A stretch of 64,000 bases of DNA from Anaerolineae bacterium (GTDB lineage: Bacteria; Chloroflexota; Anaerolineae; Aggregatilineales; UBA2796). Position 1 is the first letter of the stretch, and each line of letters begins with the position of its first letter. This document shows, one piece after another, positions 17,201 to 26,236 of this stretch. The position numbers and the translations under genes are program-made. Where the stretch lies: contig JAHBVK010000015.1 of assembly GCA_019637555.1 (NCBI GenBank), forward strand, positions 1 through 64,000. The letters run 5' to 3'. Under the pieces are notes generated by a model, which was not told the origin of the DNA, did no database searches, and was given only the letters and a program-made list of their open reading frames with translations.

Positions 17201-17578
17201 ATGACACCCGACAAAATCCTCGTGACAGTACTTGGTCTGTTCGCCATTGGCTTCATCGTATGGTTCTTCTGGCTGGTGAAAAAGCCGGGCGTAAAGGCAG
17301 CGACCAACAGCGGTGGGTATCAGGAAGCAATGGTGCTGGTCAAGGGAGGGTATACGCCTGATGTAATCGTCGTGGAAAAAGGGAAACCCGTTCGTCTGAA
17401 CTTCCTACGCACCGAATCCGCAGGGTGCTCTGAAATGGTACTGTTCCCGGATTTCAATAAGAGCGCCAACCTGCCCGAAGGTGAAACAGTCGCCATCGAG
17501 CTGATGCCGAGCAAGGCAGGCGAATATCAGTTCCAGTGCCAGATGGGGATGTTGCGGGGCAAGCTGGTTGTGGAGTAA
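17201..17578 (+). CDS. Membrane-anchored cupredoxin
   Basis: 125 residues with one N-terminal transmembrane helix (about 5-25) and a cupredoxin-like domain. GGYTPDVIVVEKGKPVRLNFLR is the first strand pair and AGEYQFQCQMGMLRGKLVVE carries the copper loop (Cys plus two Met). Related small cupredoxins accompany CopA pumps. The position downstream of the ATPase suggests it accepts Cu(I) outside the membrane. AAGGAGAG lies upstream of the ATG. Confidence 0.82.
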   Translation: MTPDKILVTVLGLFAIGFIVWFFWLVKKPGVKAATNSGGYQEAMVLVKGGYTPDVIVVEKGKPVRLNFLRTESAGCSEMVLFPDFNKSANLPEGETVAIELMPSKAGEYQFQCQMGMLRGKLVVE

Positions 17579-17642
17579 CGCGATTTGTAGAGTCGCAATG
17601 ATCAGCAAAAGGGACAGCCAATTCCTGCTGATCAATAAAGAA

Positions 17643-17701
17643 GGTCAAATCTGGTGAGATTGCAGACGATCTTAAGCAAAGCATCTCCACCAGATTTGAC
17701 C
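17643..17701 (+). terminator. Long hairpin downstream of the cupredoxin gene
   Basis: Perfect 14-bp arms GGTCAAATCTGGTG and CACCAGATTTGACC separated by 31 nt; the stem continues inward with AGAT/ATCT after one bulged base. The probable end of the ATPase-cupredoxin transcript. Confidence 0.55.
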
Positions 17702-17818
17702 CTCGTCCAGCGCCTTCGCCGTACCGTTGGAAGGTGTTGAATAGATCAATAGCAGCCTGGATGGTACGATAGTTTAGTATGATCTGTTGTCTATCTTCCT
17801 TTAGAGGCAAAGAAGTTT

Positions 17819-18202
17819 ATGAGTACAGTCATTTATGTCGAACCATTCGACAAACCTATAGATCGTGAGGCACTGTTTACTGCCACCACAGCTTTTTTCG
17901 CGGTCATGAACATGGAATGTTCCCATTGTGCGTTGTGGATACGCAATGGACTGCTGAAATTGGATGGCGTTCTGCTAGTGGATATTTTCCAGCAGCAGGC
18001 GGTAGCCGTAGTAACATTCGATCCCAGAAAAGTCGCTGTTGGTGATCTCGTCAAAGCCATTTACAGAACTGGCGAAGAAATCTGCCATTTTTATGGTGCC
18101 GAGCTGCTTGGTCAAGAACCCGCAGTTCGTGCGCTACATTTGGACCACGCCGGACAAGATCATTGCTACGGAGGGAGAGATCAAGATGATCACCTTCCTT
18201 GA
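17819..18202 (+). CDS. HMA-like metal-binding protein
   Basis: 127 residues. A heavy-metal-associated domain starts near residue 27: MNMECSHCALWIRNGLLKLDGV, followed by AVAVVTFDPRKVAVGDLVKAI. The CxxC (ECSHC) is intact. A His/Asp-rich tail (HLDHAGQDHCYGGRDQDDH) may also bind metal. Overlaps the next small gene by 17 nt. Similar in plan to the HMA protein at 11710. Confidence 0.75.
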   Translation: MSTVIYVEPFDKPIDREALFTATTAFFAVMNMECSHCALWIRNGLLKLDGVLLVDIFQQQAVAVVTFDPRKVAVGDLVKAIYRTGEEICHFYGAELLGQEPAVRALHLDHAGQDHCYGGRDQDDHLP

Positions 18203-18341
18203 AACTTACGGTCAAGTGATTGGCTTCGGCATCGTGATTGGGGTATTGCTTTTCCTGCTCATTTTTATAGTCGTCGCACGATCAAAAGTGAAATCATGCT
18301 GCAAGACGGGGCACGTAGATGGTGAGCAGCATTCGACCTAA
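18186..18341 (+). CDS. Small single-span membrane protein with CC motif
   Basis: 51 residues from ATG 18186 with GGAGGGAGAG upstream, a strong ribosome-binding site inside the end of the previous gene. One transmembrane helix (about 11-33) is followed by KVKSCCKTGHVDGEQH, which could hold Cu(I) through adjacent cysteines and His. No named family. The interval 18342-18517 shows short hairpins but no gene. Confidence 0.55.
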   Translation: MITFLETYGQVIGFGIVIGVLLFLLIFIVVARSKVKSCCKTGHVDGEQHST

Positions 18342-18517
18342 AATTGGCGCAAGACTATTGTTTCAGGATGCCCATCAGGGTAGCAATTCTGCGCTACCGG
18401 CGAGCTTCCCTGTAGTAGCAGTGGAGACTGGAAGAGGTAGAAAAATGCAGATGCTCAAACTGCTTAAGGAAGTTCGGAATCCAGATAGATGAGGTGGCAT
18501 GTAGTGAAATCTGGTTT

Positions 18518-18538
18518 CGCTACAAGCCTGTTGTAGCG
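18518..18538 (-). terminator. Hairpin after the ABC-YHS gene
   Basis: CGCTACAA/TTGTAGCG stem with a 5-nt loop, 12 nt downstream of the minus-strand stop at 18550. No strong T-run. Confidence 0.45.
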
Positions 18539-18549
18539 ATTCCATCCGC

Positions 18550-19389
18550 TTACTGAGGATTATGTTCAACCATAAACTTTTCTGGCGTGGACATGAACTC
18601 ATCACGGCAGCCTTGCGCGCAGAAGTAAAAGGTTTCCCCATCCCACTGTGCCGAGATCGCTTTGTTCCGTTCGACATTCATATTGCATACCGGGTCCACC
18701 GCCATAATCACGGTTTCTTTGAACTGTCCATCTTCCAGCCACAACACGCGATCTGCAACGTCTCTGATCCGCTGATCGTGCGAAACGATGACGGCGCTGC
18801 GGTTCTGCTCCTTCACCAGACGCCGCAAAAGACGCATCACTTCACGCCCACTTTTGGAGTCAAGATTGGCAGTTGGTTCGTCCGCCAGAATCAAAATGGG
18901 ATCGTTCACCAGGGCGCGGGCAATGGCGACTCGCTGCTTCTCACCACCAGAAAGCTTTGCTGGGTCATAGGATAGGCGTTCCCCAAGTCCCAACTCGGTC
19001 AAAAGAACAGCCGCCTTCTGGCGTGCATCACTACGTCGAAGTCCATTCAGCTCCGCGACCAGCGCCACATTCTCCTGGACAGACAGTGCCGAAAGTAAGT
19101 TGAAATCCTGAAAGACAAAGCCGAAGTGATGCAAGCGTACATCAGGGAGACGGCTTTCTGGTAGATCGCTGATCGCAATACCGTTCAGGTGAACTGTGCC
19201 TTCGCTTGGCTTGAGCAAGGCTCCCAACATCAGCAGTAGTGTAGATTTGCCGGAACCGGAAGGACCCATGATCAGTACGATTTCGCCCGGAACAACGGTC
19301 AGCGATGCATCTTGTACAGCGGTGACTTCAGTTGTGCCTGAGCCGTAACGCTTGGTGACGTTTGAAAGTTGCAGGATGGAACTAGTCAT
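18550..19389 (-). CDS. LolD/MacB-like ABC ATPase fused to a C-terminal YHS metal-binding domain
   Basis: 279 residues from ATG 19389, chosen because GGAGG lies 8 nt upstream; an earlier ATG at 19404 has none. Residues about 1-220 are an ABC ATPase: Walker [11 protein letters not shown]-loop FVFQDFNLL, signature LSGGEKQR, Walker B LILADEPT and H-loop VSHD. Residues about 228-275 are a YHS domain: DPVCNMNV, then [12 protein letters not shown]. LolD/MacB ATPases normally end after the ABC domain, so the YHS tail is an unusual fusion and suggests metal sensing or metal-linked transport. The two FtsX-like permeases upstream are its partners. Confidence 0.88.
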   Translation of the reverse strand: MTSSILQLSNVTKRYGSGTTEVTAVQDASLTVVPGEIVLIMGPSGSGKSTLLLMLGALLKPSEGTVHLNGIAISDLPESRLPDVRLHHFGFVFQDFNLLSALSVQENVALVAELNGLRRSDARQKAAVLLTELGLGERLSYDPAKLSGGEKQRVAIARALVNDPILILADEPTANLDSKSGREVMRLLRRLVKEQNRSAVIVSHDQRIRDVADRVLWLEDGQFKETVIMAVDPVCNMNVERNKAISAQWDGETFYFCAQGCRDEFMSTPEKFMVEHNPQ

Positions 19390-19390
19390 G

Positions 19391-20506
19391 TTACTTGCCT
19401 CCACGGACGATCACGGCGGGTTCAAGACCGATGATTTGTCGGATAGGTAAAATGGATGCCAGACCCGCAATGAGCAGAGATAGACCGCCGAGCCTGAGCA
19501 GTGATGCGCCGTCGATTTCCAGTATGAGATTCGGCGCAATCTTTGGCACAATGGCCGCCAGGATGAGGGTGAAAATCAGTCCAAGCGCCAACCCGGAAAC
19601 AACACTAATAACCCCTTGCGCCAGCACCACGCGATACAGGTAGCGGTTGCCCATGCCCAATGCCTTGAGCATGCCGTATTCGGTTTTTCGAGAGAGCGTC
19701 GCCATATAAGTCGTCAGGGCGATCATTGCCAGTCCAATGACGAAGCCGATGATGTTGATGATGTTGATGATGTCGCTGCTCATATCTTTGACCAGCCTGC
19801 GTTCTTCAGCGGCGAATGCCTGTCGTAGTTGAACTGTCGCGTTGGGGACAGCCTGTTCAATACGGGTAAAGACATCAGTGAGAATCGCCCCCGGCTGCAC
19901 CTTGACCAGCACGTAGCTGACCGAGTCCGTTGTACGGCGAATGCGGGCGAAATCATCAAGGGAAATGATGGTGATCGTATTCATGAAATTCGCTGTCCCC
20001 TCAGACAATCCAACGATGGTGAACTGCTGTCCCATCGTCTCCACAGTATCTCCGCTGGTAAGTCCTGCCCTGACCGCCAGAGCATAATCGACAACGGCTT
20101 GACCATTTGCCGGGATGCTCTGTCCCTGTGTAACGCGCCAGGGCAGCCCCATCGTCGCCTCCTGAGGTATCCCAATGACATAAGTCACGATTGGGTCTGT
20201 GCCTATCCGCACGGTATTAGTGGCATACAGAATAGGAGTCACTGCCTCAACGCCCGGCACGCTGCGTATCTTGTCCACAACGTTGACCGGGAGCGTAGAG
20301 GTAGCCATGTGCAGGTTTCTCACATCACGCTGCGACACGATGATATCTGCGCCAGAATAGTCAATGTATGCGGTGATCTGGCTCTCCAGACCAGTGACAA
20401 TGGCGTTCAGAGTCAGGATCAGCAGCAGTGCAAGGGCAGCCCCACCTGTCGAAATGAGGAAGCGCACGCGATTTTGAAAAAGATTTCGCATTGCAAGACG
20501 CAGCAT
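19391..20506 (-). CDS. FtsX/MacB-type ABC permease (second)
   Basis: 371 residues with one N-terminal helix, a large extracytoplasmic domain (about 45-250) and three C-terminal helices ending ARG-GG: the standard topology of FtsX/LolC/MacB permeases. The last segment LEPAVIVRGGK is the usual end near the ATPase-coupling region. It lies 1 nt from the ATPase gene and 6 nt after the other permease. Likely a mechanotransmission or extraction system at the membrane; substrate unknown. Confidence 0.85.
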   Translation of the reverse strand: MLRLAMRNLFQNRVRFLISTGGAALALLLILTLNAIVTGLESQITAYIDYSGADIIVSQRDVRNLHMATSTLPVNVVDKIRSVPGVEAVTPILYATNTVRIGTDPIVTYVIGIPQEATMGLPWRVTQGQSIPANGQAVVDYALAVRAGLTSGDTVETMGQQFTIVGLSEGTANFMNTITIISLDDFARIRRTTDSVSYVLVKVQPGAILTDVFTRIEQAVPNATVQLRQAFAAEERRLVKDMSSDIINIINIIGFVIGLAMIALTTYMATLSRKTEYGMLKALGMGNRYLYRVVLAQGVISVVSGLALGLIFTLILAAIVPKIAPNLILEIDGASLLRLGGLSLLIAGLASILPIRQIIGLEPAVIVRGGK

Positions 20507-20512
20507 GCTGAA

Positions 20513-21601
20513 TTACCTCCTGAAGACTTCCGCTGGTGCTAATCGCGCCACCATCCGCGCTGGGAAGAAAGCCGCCAACAGTGCCACGATTAGCCCGGTC
20601 ACCAACGCCCATAGTGCCGATGATGGTTCAAGCGAAATCAGAATTTCAGGGCGAAGGGTCATAATCAGTTGGGACACTCCCAATGCCAGTCCGATGCCAA
20701 CGATAGCGCCAGCACCAGCGGCAATCAATGCCTGAAACACGACGACGTTGTACAGCATCCGATTACGCGCGCCAATCGCCTTGAGAACGCCATACTCACG
20801 CTCTCGTTCGATACTCGCGGTGTAGATCACCAATCCCACCACCAGTGCACCGACCAGAAAGGCAATGGTCGCCATCAGCCGGATAGGAGCGCCAAATAAT
20901 CGGTCGTAAGTTCGCTGAACGCTGACAGTGAAGTCGCTTTTCAGCATGGCATCCGCCCCTGGCAGATCGCTCAAACGGTCACGTACTGCGGCTGGTGATA
21001 CTCCATCTGACGGTGTGACGAACAGGAGCGTCGTGATCTCCAGCTGGAAGAGGAGTGACTGAATGGTGGATTTCAGGACGAATACATAGCTCCAAAACAG
21101 TGAGGAGTTTCCTTCCGAGAGACCGACGACTTTGAACTTAATTCCCATCACACCGATGTCATCTCCGACTGAAATCTCGTGCCGCTGCGCTAAGACGCGA
21201 TCCAAAACAACTTCTGTGCCTTGTTCTGGTTCGCGTCCTTCGATCAGCCGCCAAGGGCCTCCACCAATCTGTGGTTCGTAACCAATGACGAGCACCGCCA
21301 CTATTCTGTCGTGCAGCTCCAGATAAAAATACTGCGACAGAATGGGAATCACCGACGCCACTCCCGCTGTTTGCCGCGCCAGGTTGGTAGTGCCGCGGGG
21401 CATCGGGGACGAACCGACAGCCCCTTCCTGTCCAACGACGATAGCGCCAGGCGTATTGTCGTAGTACATCGACTGCTGCCGAACCAGACCGCTTTGAATG
21501 CCGTTGAGTACGAGCATAAGCATCAGCGCCAGCGCCAAACCCGCAACGCTCAATGCCAGCCTCGTCTTATCATGGAATAAATTGCGCCGGGCAAGGAACA
21601 T
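20513..21601 (-). CDS. FtsX/MacB-type ABC permease (first)
   Basis: 362 residues with the same plan: N-terminal helix (about 13-35), extracytoplasmic domain, then helices near 240, 285 and 330, ending RLAPAEVFRR. It pairs with the following permease to form a heterodimer with the YHS-fused ATPase. First gene of the three-gene operon. Its promoter region contains an AATGGCG/CGCCATT inverted repeat. Confidence 0.85.
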   Translation of the reverse strand: MFLARRNLFHDKTRLALSVAGLALALMLMLVLNGIQSGLVRQQSMYYDNTPGAIVVGQEGAVGSSPMPRGTTNLARQTAGVASVIPILSQYFYLELHDRIVAVLVIGYEPQIGGGPWRLIEGREPEQGTEVVLDRVLAQRHEISVGDDIGVMGIKFKVVGLSEGNSSLFWSYVFVLKSTIQSLLFQLEITTLLFVTPSDGVSPAAVRDRLSDLPGADAMLKSDFTVSVQRTYDRLFGAPIRLMATIAFLVGALVVGLVIYTASIEREREYGVLKAIGARNRMLYNVVVFQALIAAGAGAIVGIGLALGVSQLIMTLRPEILISLEPSSALWALVTGLIVALLAAFFPARMVARLAPAEVFRR

Positions 21602-21745
21602 CGTCAGCTCCTTTTGTCCTTATCAAACTTCCCGTGATGATCCGATCTGCCCTAGCAGCAGGAGCGCAGGCCATCATTCCTGCAATTCGATAACGAATAT
21701 CCTTGCCTTAATAGTCATCGCCATTGGAGAGTTATATAAGCGTTG

Positions 21746-21770
21746 AATGGCGTACTCCGTACCCGCCATT
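21746..21770. promoter_or_regulatory. Operator-like inverted repeat between the ABC operon and the DUF2933 gene
   Basis: AATGGCG and CGCCATT (21746-21752, 21764-21770) face each other, echoing halves of the CGCCATTTGGCG palindrome. A second related dyad GCGCTGAACAGCG lies near 21890. The 357-bp interval 21602-21958 otherwise holds no gene. Confidence 0.4.
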
Positions 21771-21958
21771 TGCACGGAAACCACCAAGCACTCAAGCCTT
21801 GTCTGATCACCACTGTTACTAAAATGCTTTGATCGATCCATAACCAGGTTCAACGACATAGCGACAAGCTATTTAGCCTATTTTCCCATGCGCTGAACAG
21901 CGATTTCCTGCGCCACATCAGCGTGATATGGTAGAACAAACGAAAGGAACGTATTACG

Positions 21959-22300
21959 ATGAACTCCAATACGCCGCCGAATGCTAATCCCACCTTTAAT
22001 CACTGGCTACGAGGACGTACCAGCTTCACTGGTTTTGTACTGATCCTGCTGTTCGCTATTGCTGCGTTCTATGCAGTTACCGAGCATACGACGCACGTCT
22101 TTCAGTTGTTACCCTACGCACTCTTACTGCTTTGCCCGCTGATGCATCTGTTCATGATGCGCGGAATGATGCATGGTCACGGCAGCCACGCGGCACACGA
22201 TCATCATGACGAAGCGGTAGATCGCAGTCATGTAGAAGGCAACCGAACGAAACATGAGTGCCACAACGAGCAGGGAGACCCAGGTCGAACCAACGAGTAG
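21959..22300 (+). CDS. DUF2933 small membrane protein with His-rich tail
   Basis: 113 residues. A helix at about 22-40, the EHTTHVFQLLPYALLLLCPLMHLFMM segment characteristic of DUF2933, then a metal-binding tail with HGHGSHAAHDHHDE. Relatives occur beside copper/heavy-metal genes. The function is unproven; the His cluster suggests metal binding at the membrane face. GAAAGGAA precedes the ATG. Confidence 0.75.
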   Translation: MNSNTPPNANPTFNHWLRGRTSFTGFVLILLFAIAAFYAVTEHTTHVFQLLPYALLLLCPLMHLFMMRGMMHGHGSHAAHDHHDEAVDRSHVEGNRTKHECHNEQGDPGRTNE

Positions 22301-22389
22301 CATTGAAACGCTGGCGGACTCAGTAGCCTAGCCTTCAAAATTCTAGTCCTTTCTCGATGCCCATCAAATGGGGATGGGAGATCACGTGC

Positions 22390-23058
22390 ATGGATACCGT
22401 CAACAACTATTACCAGACAGTCCAGAAGGCATTCGTGAAGCTGGCTCCTTACTACGATCTGATCACTTTGCCTGTTGTAAGTCTGAGAGAGCAGGTAGCT
22501 GACCTGATTGCTCCAAGGGGAAGCGGCAAACGGCATATCCTTGATGTAGCGACGGGGACAGGGGCACAGGCATTGGCATTCGCCAGGCGTGGACATGATG
22601 TTGTTGGTACTGACCTCTCCGAAGCGATGCTTGCCATTGCGCAGAAGAAAAATCAGGCTGGAAAGGTCAAGTTCGAGGTCGCTGATGCCACTGCCCTCCC
22701 TTATCCCAGTGATAGCTTCGATGTATCGTGCATCTCCTTTGGTCTTCACGAGATGCCGCTGACTATACGGCAAGAAGCGTTGACTGAAATGGTCAGGGTG
22801 ACACGAGCAGAGGGAACGATGGCGGTTGTGGATTATGCGCTGCCCAAGAATCGGCTTGGCAGATGGTTGATTTATCGCTTTGTGCGCTCATACGAGGGCG
22901 AATACTACGTTCAATTCATTGACTCCGATCTGCGTGAGCTACTCAGACAGGTGAGCATTGAGGTTATTGCGGAACGCGCACTCGTGTTTGGTGGTGCGAG
23001 GTTGATCATAGGACGAAAGGCACTTAACCACGCTCGACAATCAGAAACGGCAATATAA
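22390..23058 (+). CDS. Class I SAM-dependent methyltransferase (UbiE/MenG-like)
   Basis: 222 residues from ATG 22390 (GGGAG upstream; the earlier in-frame ATG at 22357 adds residues outside the fold). SAM-binding motif I is ILDVATGTGAQALAFA, with acidic GTDLSEAML as motif II and EVADATALPYPSDSFDVSCI as motif III, like quinone-ring methyltransferases. The C-terminal half has a hydrophobic YRFVRSYEGEYYVQF region. It sits 12 nt before a PaaK-like gene, so the pair may modify a small acid or lipid; substrate unknown. Confidence 0.85.
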   Translation: MDTVNNYYQTVQKAFVKLAPYYDLITLPVVSLREQVADLIAPRGSGKRHILDVATGTGAQALAFARRGHDVVGTDLSEAMLAIAQKKNQAGKVKFEVADATALPYPSDSFDVSCISFGLHEMPLTIRQEALTEMVRVTRAEGTMAVVDYALPKNRLGRWLIYRFVRSYEGEYYVQFIDSDLRELLRQVSIEVIAERALVFGGARLIIGRKALNHARQSETAI

Positions 23059-23070
23059 CGGGAGGATACG

Positions 23071-24453
23071 ATGAAACTCTCCATCATTACTGGGCTATTT
23101 CGAACACTTGGCCAGTTTCATCAGCGTGAGAACTGGACGCGACAACAACTAGAGGCCCATCAGGTCGCCTCACTGCAAGCGATCCGCGAATACGCCTACA
23201 AACATTCGCCTTTCTATCAACGCTTCCATCGGGGGCTTACCGATAGTCCACTTCATGAACTGCCGATCCTCACCAAACATCTGATGATGGAACATTTCGA
23301 TGACCTGGCTACAGATCGGCATATCCGCTTGCAGGATGTCAAGGCATTTACCGAGCTGCAAAATGGGGATCGGCAATATCTGAATCGCTACTGGCTCAAT
23401 GCCACGTCTGGCAGCAGTGGAAGCCCCGGTATCTTTCTCTTCAATCGCGCCGAATGGACGACGGTACTGGCCTCTTTCGCCCGCCCCTACGAGTGGGCAG
23501 GTGTGCCCGTCGATCTGCTGCATCGTCAGAAGATCGCCATCATCTCCTCCGTCACCCCCTGGCATATGTCCGCGCAGGTCGGTGCGACGCTGCGCAGTCG
23601 CTGGGCTTCGACGCTGCGATTACCAGCCAGCGAACCGCTGGAGTCGCTGGTGGCAAAACTCAATGACTGGCAGCCGGAAGCATTGGTCGCCTATGCCTCG
23701 ATGGGACGCATTCTGGCGAGTGAACAACTGGCAGGGCGCTTACGCATTGCTCCTGGTGCAGTGTTCACCAGTTCAGAAGTATTGACCAATGAAACGCGAC
23801 GGCTCATCGAAACGGCCTGGGGAAAGCACCTGTTCAACCAGTATGCTGCCACCGAAGTTGGCGGGCTGGGCGCGGAATGCGAACATCATCATGGGCTGCA
23901 TCTCTTTGAAGATTTAGCGATCTTCGAGGTGGTAGATAAAGAGCACAACCCTGTGCCGCCGGGTGTCTACGGCGACAAGGTACTGATCACTGGCTTGTTC
24001 AATCGCACTCAACCACTGATCCGTTACGAACTGAGTGATAGTCTGCGGTTAGCGGTGGAGCAGTGCTCTTCAAAACGCCCCTTTGCTGTTATTGATGGCA
24101 TTCAGGGGCGGATGGAAGACATCCTCTATTTGCCTTCGGTTTCTGGGGGTGAGATCGCGGTGCATCCTATCGTCTTTCATCAGGTGATGGATACCGTCCC
24201 CGCCAGCGGCTGGCAGGTAGTACAGGAAGGGGAAAGATTGACCATATCAATGAGTGGTACGAGTCAGCAGTTCGCCGCCGCGGAGTTCGCGGCCAGGCTA
24301 CACAAGGCGCTGGCCGATCAAGGGGTGATTGTGCCGCCGATCAAAGTTCAACAGGTGGAGGTTATTCCTAAGACTGCCAGTGGAAAAGCCCCCTTGATCA
24401 AGGCGGATCGTTCCCCATCCAAACAACATCAGCAGACAGGCGCGACTGTGTAG
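23071..24453 (+). CDS. PaaK/CapK-like adenylate-forming enzyme
   Basis: 460 residues of the ANL superfamily, phenylacetate-CoA ligase-like. The phosphate-binding loop is NATSGSSGSPG near residue 110. YAATEVGGLGAECEHHHGLH supplies the adenine-binding motif and E. A C-terminal KTASGKAPLI provides the catalytic lysine. Such proteins activate carboxylic acids as adenylates and pass them to CoA or another acceptor. Coupled with the methyltransferase upstream (12 nt). Its place within copper cargo suggests synthesis of a small ligand or modified lipid, but that is speculation. Confidence 0.82.
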   Translation: MKLSIITGLFRTLGQFHQRENWTRQQLEAHQVASLQAIREYAYKHSPFYQRFHRGLTDSPLHELPILTKHLMMEHFDDLATDRHIRLQDVKAFTELQNGDRQYLNRYWLNATSGSSGSPGIFLFNRAEWTTVLASFARPYEWAGVPVDLLHRQKIAIISSVTPWHMSAQVGATLRSRWASTLRLPASEPLESLVAKLNDWQPEALVAYASMGRILASEQLAGRLRIAPGAVFTSSEVLTNETRRLIETAWGKHLFNQYAATEVGGLGAECEHHHGLHLFEDLAIFEVVDKEHNPVPPGVYGDKVLITGLFNRTQPLIRYELSDSLRLAVEQCSSKRPFAVIDGIQGRMEDILYLPSVSGGEIAVHPIVFHQVMDTVPASGWQVVQEGERLTISMSGTSQQFAAAEFAARLHKALADQGVIVPPIKVQQVEVIPKTASGKAPLIKADRSPSKQHQQTGATV

Positions 24454-24535
24454 GACACCTCACATCAGGACGCACTACAAGGCGTAAACCGTTTCGCGGT
24501 ATTCTTGATATTGACACAATTCAAAGGAGGAGCGT

Positions 24536-24730
24536 ATGTTAGTGAAAGACCCCGTTTGCGGCATGGATGTCGATTCGCAGACCGCTGCTGGTAAATCCGA
24601 GTACAAGGGACAAACCTACTATTTCTGCTCGCCCGGGTGCAAGAAATCGTTCGATAAAGAGCCTGAAAAGTATGTCGGCGAAAGCAAACATGGCGAGTCG
24701 CATCACGATCACAGCGAACACCATCATTGA
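24536..24730 (+). CDS. YHS-domain protein with His-rich tail
   Basis: 64 residues, strong AAAGGAGG 5 nt before the ATG. The whole protein is one YHS domain: DPVCGMDV near the N-terminus, YYFCSPGCKKSF in the middle and EKYV at the end, then SHHDHSEHHH. The cysteines and histidines can bind a soft metal. Same domain as the tail of the ABC ATPase at 18550. Confidence 0.88.
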   Translation: MLVKDPVCGMDVDSQTAAGKSEYKGQTYYFCSPGCKKSFDKEPEKYVGESKHGESHHDHSEHHH

Positions 24731-24747
24731 GATTACCATCACGAAAT

Positions 24748-24784
24748 AGCTAACAGCAGTTGACTTGGTCAACCGCTGTTAGCT
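24748..24784. terminator. Bidirectional terminator hairpin
   Basis: AGCTAACAGC/GCTGTTAGCT outer stem enclosing GTTGAC/GTCAAC, between the converging YHS gene and the ferritin remnant. Confidence 0.7.
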
Positions 24785-24796
24785 TACACTACAGTC

Positions 24797-25198
24797 TCAG
24801 CCTTCGTCGATGCCTATTGGCAACGGTTTATGGCTCAGTTCCCGATCCAGTATGAAGATGCTAGGACCAAAGTCGCCAACACGCTTCAAATTCTGAATTG
24901 CAGTATCCACGACTTCCTCTTCTTCCACCTGCTCATCAACGAACCATTTGAGAAAGCTGTGGGTGGCATGGTCGCTTTCCATGATTGCCAGATCGACGAG
25001 TTTGTTGATTGCGGCAGTGACCTTCTGCTCGTGCTTGAGCGCATCCTCAAACGCTGACAGCAGCGACGACCACTCGAATTTCGGGGCATCCAGCGCATGA
25101 AGTTTCACCCGCCCCCGGCGGTCATTGAGGTAGGCATAAACCTTCATAGCGGGCGTTATATCTACATGCGCATTGGTACAGCCAGGTAGAGAAATCAT
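24797..25198 (-). pseudogene. N-terminally truncated ferritin
   Basis: 133 residues matching the second half of a bacterial non-haem ferritin: MKVYAYLNDRRGRVKLHALDAP, WSSLLSAFEDALKHEQKVTAAIN, FLKWFVDEQVEEEE. Helix A and most of helix B are missing, and the sequence before MKVYAY (LPGCTNAHVDITPA) lacks the EE..H iron ligands of helix B. An in-frame stop lies four codons upstream of the ATG. Ferroxidase activity is therefore unlikely. A dual operator-like element remains upstream at 25332-25375. Confidence 0.75.
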
Positions 25199-25331
25199 TA
25201 TATCTTCATTCTAACGCGGATAGGTTAGGCGATAAGTAGGATAATACTTTGCGGATGACACAATAGCATACACTTTCCCTATTTGGTGAACTGAACTGCA
25301 TAATTCCTGTTTGATCCAATTCACCAGATAA

Positions 25332-25375
25332 GGCATTTTGGCGGAAAAATCGGTGATTGAGACCGTCAAACGGCG
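25332..25375. promoter_or_regulatory. Degenerate pair of shared operators upstream of the ferritin remnant
   Basis: GGCATTTTGGCG (25332-25343) and CGTCAAACGGCG (25364-25375), each a one-to-two-base variant of CGCCAAATGGCG, with centres about 32 bp apart. The interval 25199-25780 contains no convincing gene. Confidence 0.45.
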
Positions 25376-25780
25376 CATACGTAGCAAAACATCAAGGAGC
25401 ATTATGCGGATAATAATGAGTGTCAGCTTATGCAACTCCAGAACAAGCTGGAAAAGAGATCTTGATGAGTGCAACGCTGGCGACCACATTAATATCCAAT
25501 CGCTCAATTAGCGAATAAGCAGCTTGCTAAACGAACTATTGGGTTGCGCGGTCTCGCTTATACCGTGCCCGAACATGCCTACATGCTGCTTCATATAGCT
25601 GTATAGATTATTCTTATAGACATAAATAAATGTGTATAGTTTATATGGCGCATATTTAGGATGTGGTGCATCTTCGACTAGTCCTACTTTGGTTCACTGA
25701 TTGCAGGCTCCTTCAAATAAATATTCACTATCTTTACTGAAAGCCGACGAAATAAAGTCTAAATAATTCCTTTCCCCTCT

Positions 25781-25819
25781 CCATTTGGCGTTTGACCGCC
25801 TTACAATTTAGATTGTAAG
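25781..25819. promoter_or_regulatory. Operator half site plus palindrome before the copper-storage gene
   Basis: CCATTTGGCG (25781-25790) matches the shared operator. It is followed by CTTACAAT-TTAG-ATTGTAAG (25800-25819), an 8-bp inverted repeat of a different sequence. Both lie within 85 nt of the Csp start. Confidence 0.55.
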
Positions 25820-25863
25820 TTTAAGGTGCATTGTTATCGTTAAGAGTCAAAGGATGTATTGCT

Positions 25864-26223
25864 ATGACGCATAAACACGAAATGTCAGCAGCGTTACAGG
25901 AATGTATTCAAAACTGTACTGAATGTAAACGCATTTGCTTGGAAACAGTTCCGCATTGTCTAAACATGGGCGGACAGCACGCCACTCAACAGCACATTAC
26001 TCTGCTATTGGACTGTTCACAGATATGTGGGATAAGTGCAGATTTTATGACTCGTATGTCGCCGTTTCATCCTCAAGTTTGCGCTGTTTGTGCTGAAGTT
26101 TGCGAAGAGTGTGCACGCGACTGCGAGCAAATGGCGAATGGTGATAAGCAAATGCTATCTTGTGCGGAAATATGCCGCCGTTGTTCAGTTTCCTGCCGTA
26201 ATATGGCCGCAATGGCAGCCTAG
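25864..26223 (+). CDS. Csp-type four-helix-bundle copper storage protein
   Basis: 119 residues from ATG 25864, with AAAGGATG upstream. Sixteen cysteines line the helices in CxxxC/CxxC patterns: ECIQNCTECKRIC, DCSQIC, QVCAVCAEVCEECARDC, CAEICRRCSVSC. This is the pattern of Csp proteins (DUF326), which bind many Cu(I) ions inside a helical bundle. There is no signal peptide, so the cytosolic Csp3 type is likely. Its promoter carries the shared operator motif. Confidence 0.88.
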   Translation: MTHKHEMSAALQECIQNCTECKRICLETVPHCLNMGGQHATQQHITLLLDCSQICGISADFMTRMSPFHPQVCAVCAEVCEECARDCEQMANGDKQMLSCAEICRRCSVSCRNMAAMAA

Positions 26224-26236
26224 CTAAGAGGTAAAA

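Noticed and set aside
19829-20542. Long plus-strand frame of 237 codons
   Set aside because: It lies wholly opposite the FtsX-like permease, has no ribosome-binding site and no protein-like domain; it is a shadow frame.
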